From: Methanolobus sp. UBA32
GTDB taxonomy: Archaea > Halobacteriota > Methanosarcinia > Methanosarcinales > Methanosarcinaceae
Reading direction: 5' to 3'
DNA: 38,095 nt
Assembly: GCA_002507205.1 (NCBI GenBank)
Contig: DAZF01000077.1
Span: 1 to 38,095, forward strand
Part shown: in pieces, positions 7,792 to 16,453 of the stretch
Layout of the letters: the number at the start of each line of letters is the position of its first letter
Position numbering within the stretch: position 1 is the first letter of the stretch
Translations under genes and position numbers: made by a program
The notes under the pieces: model-generated
Database searches by the model: none
The model's input: only the letters and a program-made list of their open reading frames with translations
Told to the model about the DNA's origin: nothing

Positions 7792-9195
7792 TCAAACTTC
7801 CCATCTGCCCCACTTGATAAAACTCCTTTTCAGCACAAGCAAGGACACAGGTATCAGCAGCACAGATGCAAGTACAAGGTGGAAGTTCAGCTGTGCAAGG
7901 AAGATCATTGCCAGCACCACAGGACCTATGGCCAGCACATAACTTGCAAATGTACCTGCGCTGTATAGTGAAAATGTTGTGTTGAGACCGGTCAGGTAGA
8001 CTGTCACTGAAACAACATAGATGGATACTGCAATGAACAGCAGGACTATGTGAATCATATCATTCATCCTGCCGGCATAAACGGTAGCTATTACAACCAC
8101 TATAAGAGGGAATACATTCAGCAATGAATAACTGTTGAGCTTGCTTCTCAGTACATCAGGAACAGTGAGAGGAAGAAAAGCATAGGTACTGAACATATCG
8201 AACTCCACCAGCCAGTTGTACATGGAAGAAGCCATCATGCCAACAACCACTGCAAAGACCACAAGTATGTCCAGTCCGGGAACTGCCTTTAACAACTGTG
8301 GCAGGAATAACCAGACAAGCACAACCGGCACAAGGAATGAGAAGACTATTTTTCCGGCTCCTCCTTCACTGCGGCTGAAATCCAGATAATCCTTTGCCAT
8401 AAAATGAGAGTAACCATAGAAACCCAGACGTTCAGCAATCTCCCTGAACTGGTTTTTGTAGTGCTTCTGGGACTGAGGATAATCGACTTTGAGAAATATC
8501 AATGATACTATCGAAGGCACAATGACAAGAGCAAGACAGCTAATGAGAGTATCCAGAGAAGGTTGGAGATAGAAGACAAGCGGTGGAAGTTCATACAGGC
8601 TGTCAAGACCGATTCCCCGGAAGAAGACCAAAAACACAATTGGGATCAGAAATATAAGGAAAAGTGCTTTCTTTCCCAGATTAGCGTATATCGTAGAGAG
8701 CAGAAATATCAGGGACAGACCGGTACAGAATGACAGGAACAGAGTTGTCAGCAGCATGAAGAATGAATATTGCAGATCCAGAATAACTGCACCTGCCACA
8801 AAGCCCACAGTGAATGGTAGCACATACAGGAAAAGATAGTAGATGACATCCTTTACGATGAAATTGGAAAAGATTTCCCTTTCAGAGATAGGAAGCGTTC
8901 GTGATGAATAGGCCAGCAGGCTTGCCTGTCCAAAGCGTCTGTTCATAACCTCCCTTCCAAGCAGACCGAATCCGCCAACCATGGAACCCATGAAGAGAAG
9001 CAGATAATGCAGTCCCAGCAACACTTCGGCCTGGCTGATTATTCTTCCGAATATTATCATGGAAAGTGAGAGTAACATGGAAACAGCTGCCACAACCACC
9101 GGGAAAAGGGCAAAACCCCTGTCTCCGAAGAATGAGGAATGCATTCTCCACTCTTCTTTCATCATGCTTTTGAACAGTTCAAACATAACAGACAC
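7792..9195 (-). CDS. ABC-2 type transporter permease
   Basis: A 467-residue integral membrane protein with about ten to twelve hydrophobic segments spread over the whole length (for example VAAVSMLLSLSMIIFG near residue 35 and the C-terminal VLASVLLIPVSLLVL). It lies one base downstream of the ATPase gene on the same strand (9197-9898), so the pair forms an exporter of the ABC-2 type. The protein begins MSVMFELFKSMMKEEWRMHSS, typical of permeases whose N-terminus docks on the ATPase. The substrate is unknown; there is no adjacent biosynthetic gene. Its stop codon abuts an in-frame GNAT remnant, so the very C-terminus may have been altered by that rearrangement. Confidence 0.85.
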   Translation of the reverse strand: MSVMFELFKSMMKEEWRMHSSFFGDRGFALFPVVVAAVSMLLSLSMIIFGRIISQAEVLLGLHYLLLFMGSMVGGFGLLGREVMNRRFGQASLLAYSSRTLPISEREIFSNFIVKDVIYYLFLYVLPFTVGFVAGAVILDLQYSFFMLLTTLFLSFCTGLSLIFLLSTIYANLGKKALFLIFLIPIVFLVFFRGIGLDSLYELPPLVFYLQPSLDTLISCLALVIVPSIVSLIFLKVDYPQSQKHYKNQFREIAERLGFYGYSHFMAKDYLDFSRSEGGAGKIVFSFLVPVVLVWLFLPQLLKAVPGLDILVVFAVVVGMMASSMYNWLVEFDMFSTYAFLPLTVPDVLRSKLNSYSLLNVFPLIVVVIATVYAGRMNDMIHIVLLFIAVSIYVVSVTVYLTGLNTTFSLYSAGTFASYVLAIGPVVLAMIFLAQLNFHLVLASVLLIPVSLLVLKRSFIKWGRWEV

Positions 9196-9196
9196 C

Positions 9197-9898
9197 TCAG
9201 TTCACAAGCTCAAGGAAGAACTCTTCCAGTGGTTTGTCACCAATAACAGGGTCGTCCATTTTACCTGAAAATACCAGTTTCCCCTTGTAGATGATGCCCA
9301 TACCTGTGCATATTTCCCTGGCGATCTCCAGAATGTGAGTGGATATGAAAACAGTGCCTCCCTTGCCCACATAATCCTTAAGGAAGTCCTTTACCTTCCG
9401 CTGCATAAGCGGATCAAGGTTGATCAGTGGTTCATCGATAATCACAAGTTCCGGTTCATGCAGGAACGCCTGTGCAAGCATCAGTTTCTGTCTTGTTCCC
9501 CTGGAAAGGTCCTTGCACAGCACATCCTTCTGCCCTGCAAAATCAAGATATGAGAACCACCACTCGCATTGCTCCTCAAAGCCCTTGAGTTTCCTTATCT
9601 TTGCAACGAAGTGTAGATACTCTTCAGCTGTAAGGAAACTTGGTGGTGTTTCCTGCTCGGGAATGATACCCGTAAGCTCTTTTACTTTCAAAGGATAGGC
9701 AAGCACATCAACTCCGTGTACAGAGACAGCACCTGCTGTTGGTTTTATCTGGCCTGTGAGCATCCTGATCATGGTGGTCTTACCGGAACCATTGGGACCC
9801 AGCAGGCCAAACAACTCACCTTTTTTGACTTCAAGGTTTACAGCATCTACAGCCCTTATATCGCCAAAATGCTTCGAGAGATCCTTTACGTTTATCAA
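9197..9898 (-). CDS. ABC transporter ATP-binding protein
   Basis: A 233-residue nucleotide-binding domain with Walker A GPNGSGKTT (about residue 35), signature LSRGTRQK, Walker B LVIIDEPL and the switch His in STHILE. It energises the permease encoded one base downstream. The start is a TTG at 9898, preceded on the minus strand by AGGTAGGT; an ATG further upstream runs into a stop in another frame, so TTG appears to be the real start. A TATA-like GGATATATAAT lies on the minus strand about 50 bases upstream. Confidence 0.92.
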   Translation of the reverse strand: MINVKDLSKHFGDIRAVDAVNLEVKKGELFGLLGPNGSGKTTMIRMLTGQIKPTAGAVSVHGVDVLAYPLKVKELTGIIPEQETPPSFLTAEEYLHFVAKIRKLKGFEEQCEWWFSYLDFAGQKDVLCKDLSRGTRQKLMLAQAFLHEPELVIIDEPLINLDPLMQRKVKDFLKDYVGKGGTVFISTHILEIAREICTGMGIIYKGKLVFSGKMDDPVIGDKPLEEFFLELVN

Positions 9899-10005
9899 AT
9901 GTACCTACCTTCAAGCATTAGATTAAGTAATATTATATATCCAAAAAGTATAAATGTTTGGGGATAACGCACCCCAAAAATGAGAGTTCTTATGAAGAGA
10001 GCAAT

Positions 10006-11211
10006 TTAGCAACTATCATTCGCGAACAACTGCTTCGCAAACGTTATTCTCTCTTCCAGACCCGGACCTTCAAACTCCTCTTCAACCTTTTTAAGCATGT
10101 CAGGTATCGGAATCTGTTGAGGGCATGCATCCAGACATTTGCCACACTGCACACACTGGGATGCGAAGTTTGTCTCAGCACCTCTGAGTATACCCCCCAT
10201 CTTGGCAGCGTACATCATCATCAGCCTGTCACCGCCACCGAACATGTGCAGGTTGTTGTATACATCAAAACATGCGGGGATATCCACACCCTCAGGACAT
10301 GGCATACAGTATCTGCATCCGGTACAGTTGATCTTCATAAGCTCACCGTACTTCTCTGCAACCCTGCTCACAAGTTCCAGCTCTTTTTCTGTAAGTGAGT
10401 TTGCAAGACCTTCCTCTGCAACCTTCAGGTTCTCTTCAACATGTTCCGGTTCACTCATACCTGAAAGTACAACAGTGAGCTCAGGATGGTTCCAGACCCA
10501 TCTCAGAGCCCATGCCGCAGGGCTGCGTTTGACATCCGCCTCGTTCCAGATATCAAGCACCTCACATGGAACCGGGGCTGCAAGATTTCCGCCGCGCAGC
10601 GGCTCCATAACCACAACACCAAGACCTTTGGATGCGGCATACTCAAGGCCTGCCGTTCCTGCCTGTACATTCTCATCCAGGAAATTGTACTGGATCTGAC
10701 AGAAGTCCCATTCATATGCATCAACTATGGGTGCAAAATCCTCAGGATTCCCGTGGTATGAGAAGCCTGCATTGATTATGCGTCCGCCAGCTTTGGCTTT
10801 GTCAAGGAACTCAGCAACTCCAAGGTCCCTGATGGTTTCCCAGCTACTGCCTACAAGACTGTGTATAAGATAGTAATCGATATGATCGGTATTCAATTTC
10901 TCAAGCTGTGCGTTGAGGAACTTATCCATATCCTCAGGCTTTTTAACCATCCATTGAGGCTGTTTTGTAGCAAGTTTCACCTTCTCCCTGTATCCGTCTG
11001 CAAGTGCACGTGCAAGGAAAGGCTCACTTGCTCCCATATGATACGGCCATGCGGTATCAACATAGTTCACCCCATTGTCTATGGAATGTCGCACCATCTG
11101 CTTCGCCTTCTCTTCATCGATACTGCCATCTTCTTTCACCGGCAGGCGCATGGCACCGAAACCAAGTATTGAAAGCTCATCTCCGTTTTTTGGCATTTTC
11201 CTGTATAACAT
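10006..11211 (-). CDS. Aldo/keto reductase with C-terminal 4Fe-4S ferredoxin domain
   Basis: A 401-residue oxidoreductase fusion. The first 280 residues are an AKR barrel with the catalytic tetrad visible: Asp52 (YVDTAWPYH), Tyr57, Lys83 (KLATKQP) and His117 (YYLIHSL). The C-terminus carries cysteine clusters for two 4Fe-4S centres: CTGCRYCMPC followed by a later Cys, and CVQCGKCLDACP. Such fusions are common in anaerobes and probably take electrons from ferredoxin or deliver them to it; the carbonyl substrate is unknown. Start ATG 11211 has GGAG 8 bases upstream on the minus strand. It is divergent from the methyltransferase at 11309. Confidence 0.93.
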   Translation of the reverse strand: MLYRKMPKNGDELSILGFGAMRLPVKEDGSIDEEKAKQMVRHSIDNGVNYVDTAWPYHMGASEPFLARALADGYREKVKLATKQPQWMVKKPEDMDKFLNAQLEKLNTDHIDYYLIHSLVGSSWETIRDLGVAEFLDKAKAGGRIINAGFSYHGNPEDFAPIVDAYEWDFCQIQYNFLDENVQAGTAGLEYAASKGLGVVVMEPLRGGNLAAPVPCEVLDIWNEADVKRSPAAWALRWVWNHPELTVVLSGMSEPEHVEENLKVAEEGLANSLTEKELELVSRVAEKYGELMKINCTGCRYCMPCPEGVDIPACFDVYNNLHMFGGGDRLMMMYAAKMGGILRGAETNFASQCVQCGKCLDACPQQIPIPDMLKKVEEEFEGPGLEERITFAKQLFANDSC

Positions 11212-11273
11212 CCATGATTCTCCTTTCTCTGAATAAGGAAAATTAGTAGTGATATTGTTTAAGGGTTCTGCAA

Positions 11274-11285
11274 AGGAAATATAAA
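11274..11285 (+). promoter_or_regulatory. TATA box of the methyltransferase gene (leaderless)
   Basis: AGGAAATATAAAGC lies about 27 bases before the ATG at 11309, so the transcript probably starts at or next to the start codon. No Shine-Dalgarno is present before that ATG, in agreement. Confidence 0.5.
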
Positions 11286-11308
11286 GCAGAAAATAGTCCA
11301 GTTTTTAC

Positions 11309-12010
11309 ATGTCTTCCACAGAACCCTCAGAAATCAAGACACCTCATCTCCCCGAGGATTATGATACAAAGATATCCGCTGTCCTCCCATACTACTCATC
11401 CTTCCATCAGGAGACGATCAATCTTGTAAGATCACTGCCGGATACACCAAAAGTCTGGATGGATACAGGATGCGGGACCGGCTCACTGGTAACAAAGGCC
11501 ATTGAGCAGTTCCCTGAAACAAGGTTCCTTATGCTTGACCCATCTGAGGGAATGCTGGAACAGGCAAAGGAAAAACTCTCATCATACACTCCCGACAAAC
11601 TTGAATTTCTAAGAGCTTCACCAACACAGGAATTCTCGCAGGAACTTGAGGACAGCCCTGATGTCATCACCGCCATCCAGTGCCACCATTATCTGGACCG
11701 TGAGAACAGGGCCAGAGCCGTAAAGAAGTGCTACGAACTACTGAAGGAGGGTGGCATATTCATCACCTTTGAGAATATCAGCCCGCTTACTGAGGAAGGA
11801 ATTGCTGTTGGAAAAAGATACTGGGGTGATTTTCAGTCGAACCACGAAAGAACTGAGGAAGAGGTGGCAGTCCACCTTGCTCGTTTTGGAACCGAATACT
11901 TCCCCATCACAGTTGAAGAACACCTGAAGCTGCTAAGATACACAGGATTCAAGACCGTGGAACTGTTCTGGTACTCTTACATGCAGGCTGGTTTTTACTG
12001 CATCAAATGA
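11309..12010 (+). CDS. Class I SAM-dependent methyltransferase
   Basis: A 233-residue soluble protein with a Rossmann-type SAM-binding fold: motif I VWMDTGCGTGSLV (about residues 49-61), an acidic residue closing the next strand (FLMLDPSEGML) and a later AIQCHHYLD post-motif stretch. The substrate is unknown; the fold and length fit small-molecule methyltransferases. The N-terminus has no ribosome-binding site, consistent with a leaderless transcript from the TATA box near 11280. Confidence 0.88.
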   Translation: MSSTEPSEIKTPHLPEDYDTKISAVLPYYSSFHQETINLVRSLPDTPKVWMDTGCGTGSLVTKAIEQFPETRFLMLDPSEGMLEQAKEKLSSYTPDKLEFLRASPTQEFSQELEDSPDVITAIQCHHYLDRENRARAVKKCYELLKEGGIFITFENISPLTEEGIAVGKRYWGDFQSNHERTEEEVAVHLARFGTEYFPITVEEHLKLLRYTGFKTVELFWYSYMQAGFYCIK

Positions 12011-12137
12011 TTACATCTTCTGTTCCAGAAATCTTAAATCCCATGTAATGCAAATTTTAATGGGAGCGGGAAAAAGATATCAAATATCATCCCCATGGCG
12101 AAAAATAAGTGGCTACAGCTTGTTTTTCAAACACCCG

Positions 12138-12148
12138 GATATATTTGA
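12138..12148 (+). promoter_or_regulatory. TATA-like box upstream of the nitroreductase-like gene
   Basis: GGATATATTTG lies about 70 bases before the GTG at 12212. Downstream of it a small hairpin CAGGA-ACCC-TCCTG falls in the predicted leader; its relevance is unknown. Confidence 0.35.
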
Positions 12149-12211
12149 GTGGTACTGCTAATGCAGGAACCCTCCTGTCTATGACGTGGGGTCAATAGAG
12201 GAGGAACAATT

Positions 12212-13504
12212 GTGGGAGAGAAGGAGAAATTACCACCAGGATTCGAAGATGTATTGAATTTCAAACTTTCAGACGCACTTTTCGGGAGAAGAGCACGTCG
12301 GTTCTTTATGGGAGCAACGATACCTGACGGCTACTTCAAATACAAATCAAAATATGAGCCGAAGCCACTCTCAGAACTTGAGCAGATGACATTGCTGACA
12401 GCCATGGGGGGAAACACAGGCTGGCACAATCTTATCATGCGCGGGGAACTGTACGCACCATACCTTTCAAACTACGCCTGCAGTGCCGGAGGCAGAACAT
12501 TCCCATCAGCAGCCGGATTCCATACCAGTGAGCTGTTCTTTACGGACGACAATGGTGTGTACATGCTAAAAACAAGGGACGCACCTGCAATGGCTGAAAG
12601 AAAGGATGATGGAACATTCTATACTGATGAATTACTTGAAGCACATCGTAGTCGTGTACACAAAATATATGACGGACGCCTGAAGATACCACCACAGACA
12701 CCTCATATAGAGGCGCATAATACCTGGGTTGTCAATCACCCGGGAACAACTCTGGTGATTCCAGTTGGAGACCTGGCACAGCATGTACTGGCCGGATTGT
12801 GTTACTACGTGCAGAACGGGGTCTGCTTCTATGATGATGTTAACGGTAGGCAGATAGATGGAGTAGAGCAGTTCTCAGATATAGTGAACACAAAAGAGCC
12901 ATATCCCCTGACTTTTCTGGAGATGTGGTCCCTTGCTGAGCTAACAGCTGAACTCAGCACATCGTGTTATGCAGGAATGCTGATGCTGCAGCCCATGGGA
13001 CTTGGCGGATGGATGTTCGATGGCATAGATCCCTATTCCATTCTCGGAGCAAGCGGAGATCCCGAGGTACCCGGACTTGGTTTCAGGTACGATACTGACG
13101 AACGCTGGTCCCTTCCGAATCCTACCGGACTTGAAGGTGTTTTTGAAGGCTTCACCCCACCACACTATCGCGATATGCAACATGCTGTGGATGCACTGAT
13201 GGAGAGAAAATTCGGCTCCGGAGGACCATACAACCCTGAAACACCTGGCTACTACAAGGACACAGCAGAAGTTCGCAGCAGCGCACAGGTTCCGGATGAA
13301 CATTTCAAGGAATGTGCAGCTCTTCAGGCACAATATATCTATGATACCTTCGGCAAGTTCCCCGGAACGGTACCCAGTATTTTTGTCCTGCCTTACCTCC
13401 AGGCTCATCATCTGGACCTTGACTTCTATGATAAGTTCTATGAAAAAGGAGCTTACCTGAAGACACATGCAGAACACATGCAGCGCTGGCACCCGGACAA
13501 ATGA
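12212..13504 (+). CDS. SagB/nitroreductase-like protein of unknown function
   Basis: A 430-residue soluble protein. I do not know it as a named family, but the motif order resembles SagB-type FMN nitroreductases: RRARRFFMG (about 27-35, compare the RRSxRxF start of nitroreductases), TAMGGNTGWHN (about 69-79), GGRTFPSAAGFHTSELF (about 93-109, compare GGRTYPSAGALYPLE), a mid-protein hydrophobic helix in DLAQHVLAGLCYYV, and a late LMLQPMGLGGWMF segment. The region around residues 155-175 and the acidic C-terminal 100 residues are extra. Start GTG 12212 follows GAGGAGG at 12199-12205. The DUF4346 gene starts 16 bases downstream, so the two are probably co-transcribed. FMN binding is a prediction only. 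Confidence 0.55.
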   Translation: MGEKEKLPPGFEDVLNFKLSDALFGRRARRFFMGATIPDGYFKYKSKYEPKPLSELEQMTLLTAMGGNTGWHNLIMRGELYAPYLSNYACSAGGRTFPSAAGFHTSELFFTDDNGVYMLKTRDAPAMAERKDDGTFYTDELLEAHRSRVHKIYDGRLKIPPQTPHIEAHNTWVVNHPGTTLVIPVGDLAQHVLAGLCYYVQNGVCFYDDVNGRQIDGVEQFSDIVNTKEPYPLTFLEMWSLAELTAELSTSCYAGMLMLQPMGLGGWMFDGIDPYSILGASGDPEVPGLGFRYDTDERWSLPNPTGLEGVFEGFTPPHYRDMQHAVDALMERKFGSGGPYNPETPGYYKDTAEVRSSAQVPDEHFKECAALQAQYIYDTFGKFPGTVPSIFVLPYLQAHHLDLDFYDKFYEKGAYLKTHAEHMQRWHPDK

Positions 13505-13520
13505 TTAAAGCGGTGGTAAA

Positions 13521-13859
13521 GTGGAAAATGAGACAAAAAGGGCAGACAGAAATAAGGAGAATGCTGAGATCGTAGATGTTCCTGTTATCCTGGCCGAAGA
13601 GCCCGGGAAACTTGAACTGGATGAAGCCGGATACTTCGTAATAGCTCTCCAACCCGAGAAAATGACCATCCTTGCAAAACACTATTCCTATGATAAGGAA
13701 TTGCTAAGGATAATCGAGGGCAGAGATGCAAAGTCAATCTGCCGGACCATTATGGAACATGGGTGGGCAAGCACACTTGACCATGCCGCATACCTCGGCC
13801 AGGAACTTACAAGAGCCGAGATAGCAATGAGAAACGGATTCGGGTATATTCAGGGATGA
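13521..13859 (+). CDS. DUF4346 domain protein
   Basis: A 112-residue protein whose core (LDEAGYFVIAL, then HYSYD, IEGRDAKSICRTIMEHG, LDHAAYLGQELTRAEIAM) is the DUF4346 domain, known in archaea both alone and at the C-terminus of proteins related to dihydropteroate synthase; the domain has no established function. Residues 1-28 are a charged leader without structure. The start is GTG 13521 after GGTGG. It lies 16 bases after the nitroreductase-like gene and converges with the VLRF1 gene, only 9 bases apart. Confidence 0.75.
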   Translation: MENETKRADRNKENAEIVDVPVILAEEPGKLELDEAGYFVIALQPEKMTILAKHYSYDKELLRIIEGRDAKSICRTIMEHGWASTLDHAAYLGQELTRAEIAMRNGFGYIQG

Positions 13860-13868
13860 TGAAGACAT

Positions 13869-15026
13869 CTAATACCTAAGTAGTGCACCCACCACATCAT
13901 CGGAATCCAGGAAATCCTCTTTTTCCACGAATTCCACTTCTGCACCTGTGCGCTGGGCAAGCTCATATAGTTCTTCCACTACATCAACCACTGATGTCAG
14001 TCCTCCGCATCTGTCACATTCCTCTGGAGGCTGGACATTCGCCTGCAGGTTCTGGCATCTTTCACATATCCATCCGGGAACCGAGGAACCTTTCAGTATC
14101 AGAAGGACGTTCACTCTTGCCTGTTCCAGGGCAGACTTTACATTTTCCACTCCATATACGGCCAGCCCACCCCGCAGAAGTGCGTTTTTAAACTCTGCTG
14201 CTCTTTTTCCCGATCTGGAAAGTTCATTTTCATGCAGGACGGAGTCACCTTCCTCTACAAGCTCATCACGGGAAATGTCCATTGATACGTCAATGACACC
14301 TATTATACTCTGCCGGATATCCTGTGGGAGCAAGTCCATAAGTTGCTGTTTTGCATCTCCCGGTCCGGCAATGATAAGACCTCTCGTCTGTAGCTGGTCA
14401 CATGTACCCCTCACATTTTCGGCAACTTCGGACAGAAAGGATTTTATCGCTCCTTTTCTCAGGTGGTTGAAGCGCATCTGGCTCCACCCTCCTTTTTTGT
14501 GCTTGTTCATCAGGTCTGTGGAAAGGTGCTTCTTCTCCTCGGCAAGATCAGAACGTATGCAAACAAACCTGGCTTCTCTTGAATCCACAAGAAGCATGCC
14601 ATAATCATCGTAGTCAGCTCTCAGCCTTGCCAGCGGCAGCAAAAATGGTGACGTGTCAAGTACCAGTGACTGCTCCGGCTCCACGGCCAGCCTGTAAACA
14701 TGAAGGAAAGATTCTGATGAGCAGGCAAATATGATCCTGCCCTTTTCGCCTGAAATAGGCTCTTCCAAAATATAGGGTTCAACCATTTCAAAATTTTTTT
14801 CGAATTCAGACCTGAGTTCGGAAGACAAAGCCTTTTTGATCGCCTTCACCCTTGATTCCACAAATATCCGGTTCAAATGTTCATTTTCCCTGCCTGACAC
14901 AGGGAGGTAGACTGAAAGGTAAATATCCTTCTCATCATAAATTTCAGCCAGGACCTTTATATCAATTTCAGTTACAGGTATCGGTTCTTCACTTATGATA
15001 TTCAGTAAATCCTGCTGAGGTTTCAT
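13869..15026 (-). CDS. Vms1/Ankzf1-type release factor homologue (VLRF1) with zinc ribbon
   Basis: A 385-residue archaeal relative of eRF1 and of the Vms1/ANKZF1 peptidyl-tRNA hydrolases that free nascent chains from stalled large ribosomal subunits. Evidence: an N-terminal mixed domain (1-130), an eRF1 domain-2-like core with KHKKGGWSQMRFNHLRKGAI (GGWSQ at about 179-183, the counterpart of the catalytic GGQ/GGSQ loop), and a C-terminal domain with a zinc ribbon of two Cys pairs (CERC about residue 320, CDRC about 338). The assignment rests on those motifs; tRNA cleavage is inferred. The start ATG at 15026 has no Shine-Dalgarno and a TATA-like TTTAAATA about 26 bases upstream, so it is probably leaderless. 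Confidence 0.8.
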   Translation of the reverse strand: MKPQQDLLNIISEEPIPVTEIDIKVLAEIYDEKDIYLSVYLPVSGRENEHLNRIFVESRVKAIKKALSSELRSEFEKNFEMVEPYILEEPISGEKGRIIFACSSESFLHVYRLAVEPEQSLVLDTSPFLLPLARLRADYDDYGMLLVDSREARFVCIRSDLAEEKKHLSTDLMNKHKKGGWSQMRFNHLRKGAIKSFLSEVAENVRGTCDQLQTRGLIIAGPGDAKQQLMDLLPQDIRQSIIGVIDVSMDISRDELVEEGDSVLHENELSRSGKRAAEFKNALLRGGLAVYGVENVKSALEQARVNVLLILKGSSVPGWICERCQNLQANVQPPEECDRCGGLTSVVDVVEELYELAQRTGAEVEFVEKEDFLDSDDVVGALLRY

Positions 15027-15044
15027 AAAAGGTTTAACATTGTC

Positions 15045-15100
15045 TTGTATTTAAAACTTGTTTAATTTGCACTCCTTGAGACACAAAAAGAGTAAATAAG
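15045..15100. promoter_or_regulatory. Divergent leaderless promoters between VLRF1 and the 379-residue protein
   Basis: On the minus strand TTTTAAATAC is about 26 bases before the ATG at 15026. On the plus strand GAGTAAATAAG at 15088-15098 is about 26 bases before the ATG at 15122. Neither gene has a ribosome-binding site. Confidence 0.45.
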
Positions 15101-15121
15101 AATCCTGCCAGAGTTTTATGC

Positions 15122-16261
15122 ATGTCTCCTGAAATACAGCCTCACGATGATACTACCCTCATTTCCCGTTCACGCCAGCACATAGAATCTATGCTTGACA
15201 AACTCCCGGAATCCCTGAAAGATGCAGGCAGGGAAACGGTGGTCCAGGTAGTATGTGATGAACTACGCAAGATTCCTGTTCCGCTCTTAGGGTCCATACT
15301 TGCAAAGGCGGTTGAGAAGCAGTTTGGAGGAGAAAAAGCCACCGATGATTCGGTATATGAACTTGGGGAAATGCTCCAGAGCATGCAGGAATCCGATGAT
15401 GCGTTCCAGAGACAGCTTGAAAGTATCAACATTTTCCTGCCTGAAGTTATGGAGTCTATAAATAAGCAGGAGCAACGGATGCTGGAAAGAGACACTCCTG
15501 ACCTGCAGGTACTCAGTGCAAAGCTCGACCTTAAGTACCCTGTGAACGATAACGAATTGCGCATCATTCTTTCAAATACCGGTGGCAGCTCGGTAATGGT
15601 GGATGAGATACTCCTTGAGGTCAGGGACTGGGAACCTTACACAAGCATAGATTTCAGTATGCCTGCCGCCCCGATGCAGATACTATTTTTGAAGGCAGAA
15701 CTTTCAGTGGAAAAAAGTGAGTATCCGCTTTTCAGTTTGAATGACACACAACCCCGTATCTTTGGAGAACGGGGTGACGGGGCGGAGCTCATAGTTATAC
15801 AACTCTCATCGATAAGCAACGCAAAGTACAGCCTGCAATTAAAGATACCTTATCAGGACCTTTCCACTGGAAATAAGGGGATTATCTATTACCCTGATAC
15901 AGGAGGAAATCTGATTGAGCTTCCTTTCCCATATTCACCGGGATGGAATCAGGATATTACGCCTGAATCAATACTGGAAAGAACAAAGATATTCTCACAG
16001 ATGGAACTCAAATTCAGGAAAATATACTCGATACTGAAGGATGTCTATCGTTCTGATGAGAATAATATTGAAACAGCTAATGAAAAATTATTTGCTGCCG
16101 GACTCACAACAGGAATTGGTACCTTTCCTGACATAGGCTCCATGCTCTCGGTTTTCGGACCGGTCTTTCTGGAATTGGCCCCTTCTGACAGATCACTTGA
16201 AGCTGAAAAATTGATTCAGGATATACGTTCGATGCTGCCCGGGAAGACTCAAAGATTTTAA
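15122..16261 (+). CDS. Unrecognised 379-residue soluble protein
   Basis: Not recognised. No signal peptide or clear membrane helix. Residues about 10-130 are helical with heptad-like hydrophobics and many Glu/Gln residues (coiled-coil character around ESINKQEQRMLERD). Residues about 135-275 alternate short hydrophobic strands (LRIILSNTGGSSVMV, LIVIQLSSIS, YSLQLKIPYQDL), suggesting a beta-sandwich, and the last 100 residues are again helical. It is divergent from VLRF1 with adjacent leaderless-type promoters, which could hint at shared regulation, but no functional link is established. Confidence 0.75.
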   Translation: MSPEIQPHDDTTLISRSRQHIESMLDKLPESLKDAGRETVVQVVCDELRKIPVPLLGSILAKAVEKQFGGEKATDDSVYELGEMLQSMQESDDAFQRQLESINIFLPEVMESINKQEQRMLERDTPDLQVLSAKLDLKYPVNDNELRIILSNTGGSSVMVDEILLEVRDWEPYTSIDFSMPAAPMQILFLKAELSVEKSEYPLFSLNDTQPRIFGERGDGAELIVIQLSSISNAKYSLQLKIPYQDLSTGNKGIIYYPDTGGNLIELPFPYSPGWNQDITPESILERTKIFSQMELKFRKIYSILKDVYRSDENNIETANEKLFAAGLTTGIGTFPDIGSMLSVFGPVFLELAPSDRSLEAEKLIQDIRSMLPGKTQRF

Positions 16262-16324
16262 ATGTTATTGTCTGCAATCCTTATATGGGACTGCTGGAAG
16301 TAGATGGTCAATTGGGGATTGATA

Positions 16325-16366
16325 TGGAATTTTGTGGAATTTTGCCGGAAAAAGAACCTTTATATA
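16325..16366 (+). promoter_or_regulatory. cysE promoter: tandem decamer, BRE and TATA box
   Basis: TGGAATTTTG is repeated exactly at 16325-16334 and 16335-16344, then AAAGAACC (BRE-like, from 16351) and CTTTATATA (16358-16366) follow. The tandem decamer directly upstream of the basal promoter is where archaeal activators, or repressors blocking TFB, usually bind. Confidence 0.5.
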
Positions 16367-16401
16367 CTGCCCCGGTTCTCTAAAACATATGGCGTGTTCA
16401 C

Positions 16402-16413
16402 AGTGTTAACACT
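16402..16413. promoter_or_regulatory. Palindromic operator candidate in the cysE leader
   Basis: AGTGTTAACACT is a perfect 12-bp palindrome, 36 bases after the TATA box and 40 bases before the cysE start, a good place for a repressor dimer. Confidence 0.4.
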
Positions 16414-16453
16414 TCGAAATTCTGAGCCTAAATAAGATGAAGATGGGATAAAT

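Noticed and set aside
9950..9980. GGGGATAACGCACCCC between the ABC and aldo/keto reductase genes as a terminator
   Set aside because: Only 4 base pairs of stem and no T-run on the relevant strand.
10139..10699. Plus-strand open frame of 186 codons opposite the aldo/keto reductase
   Set aside because: The minus-strand gene shows a full catalytic tetrad and Fe-S motifs; the plus frame is Ser/Pro/Arg-rich shadow text without a start signal.
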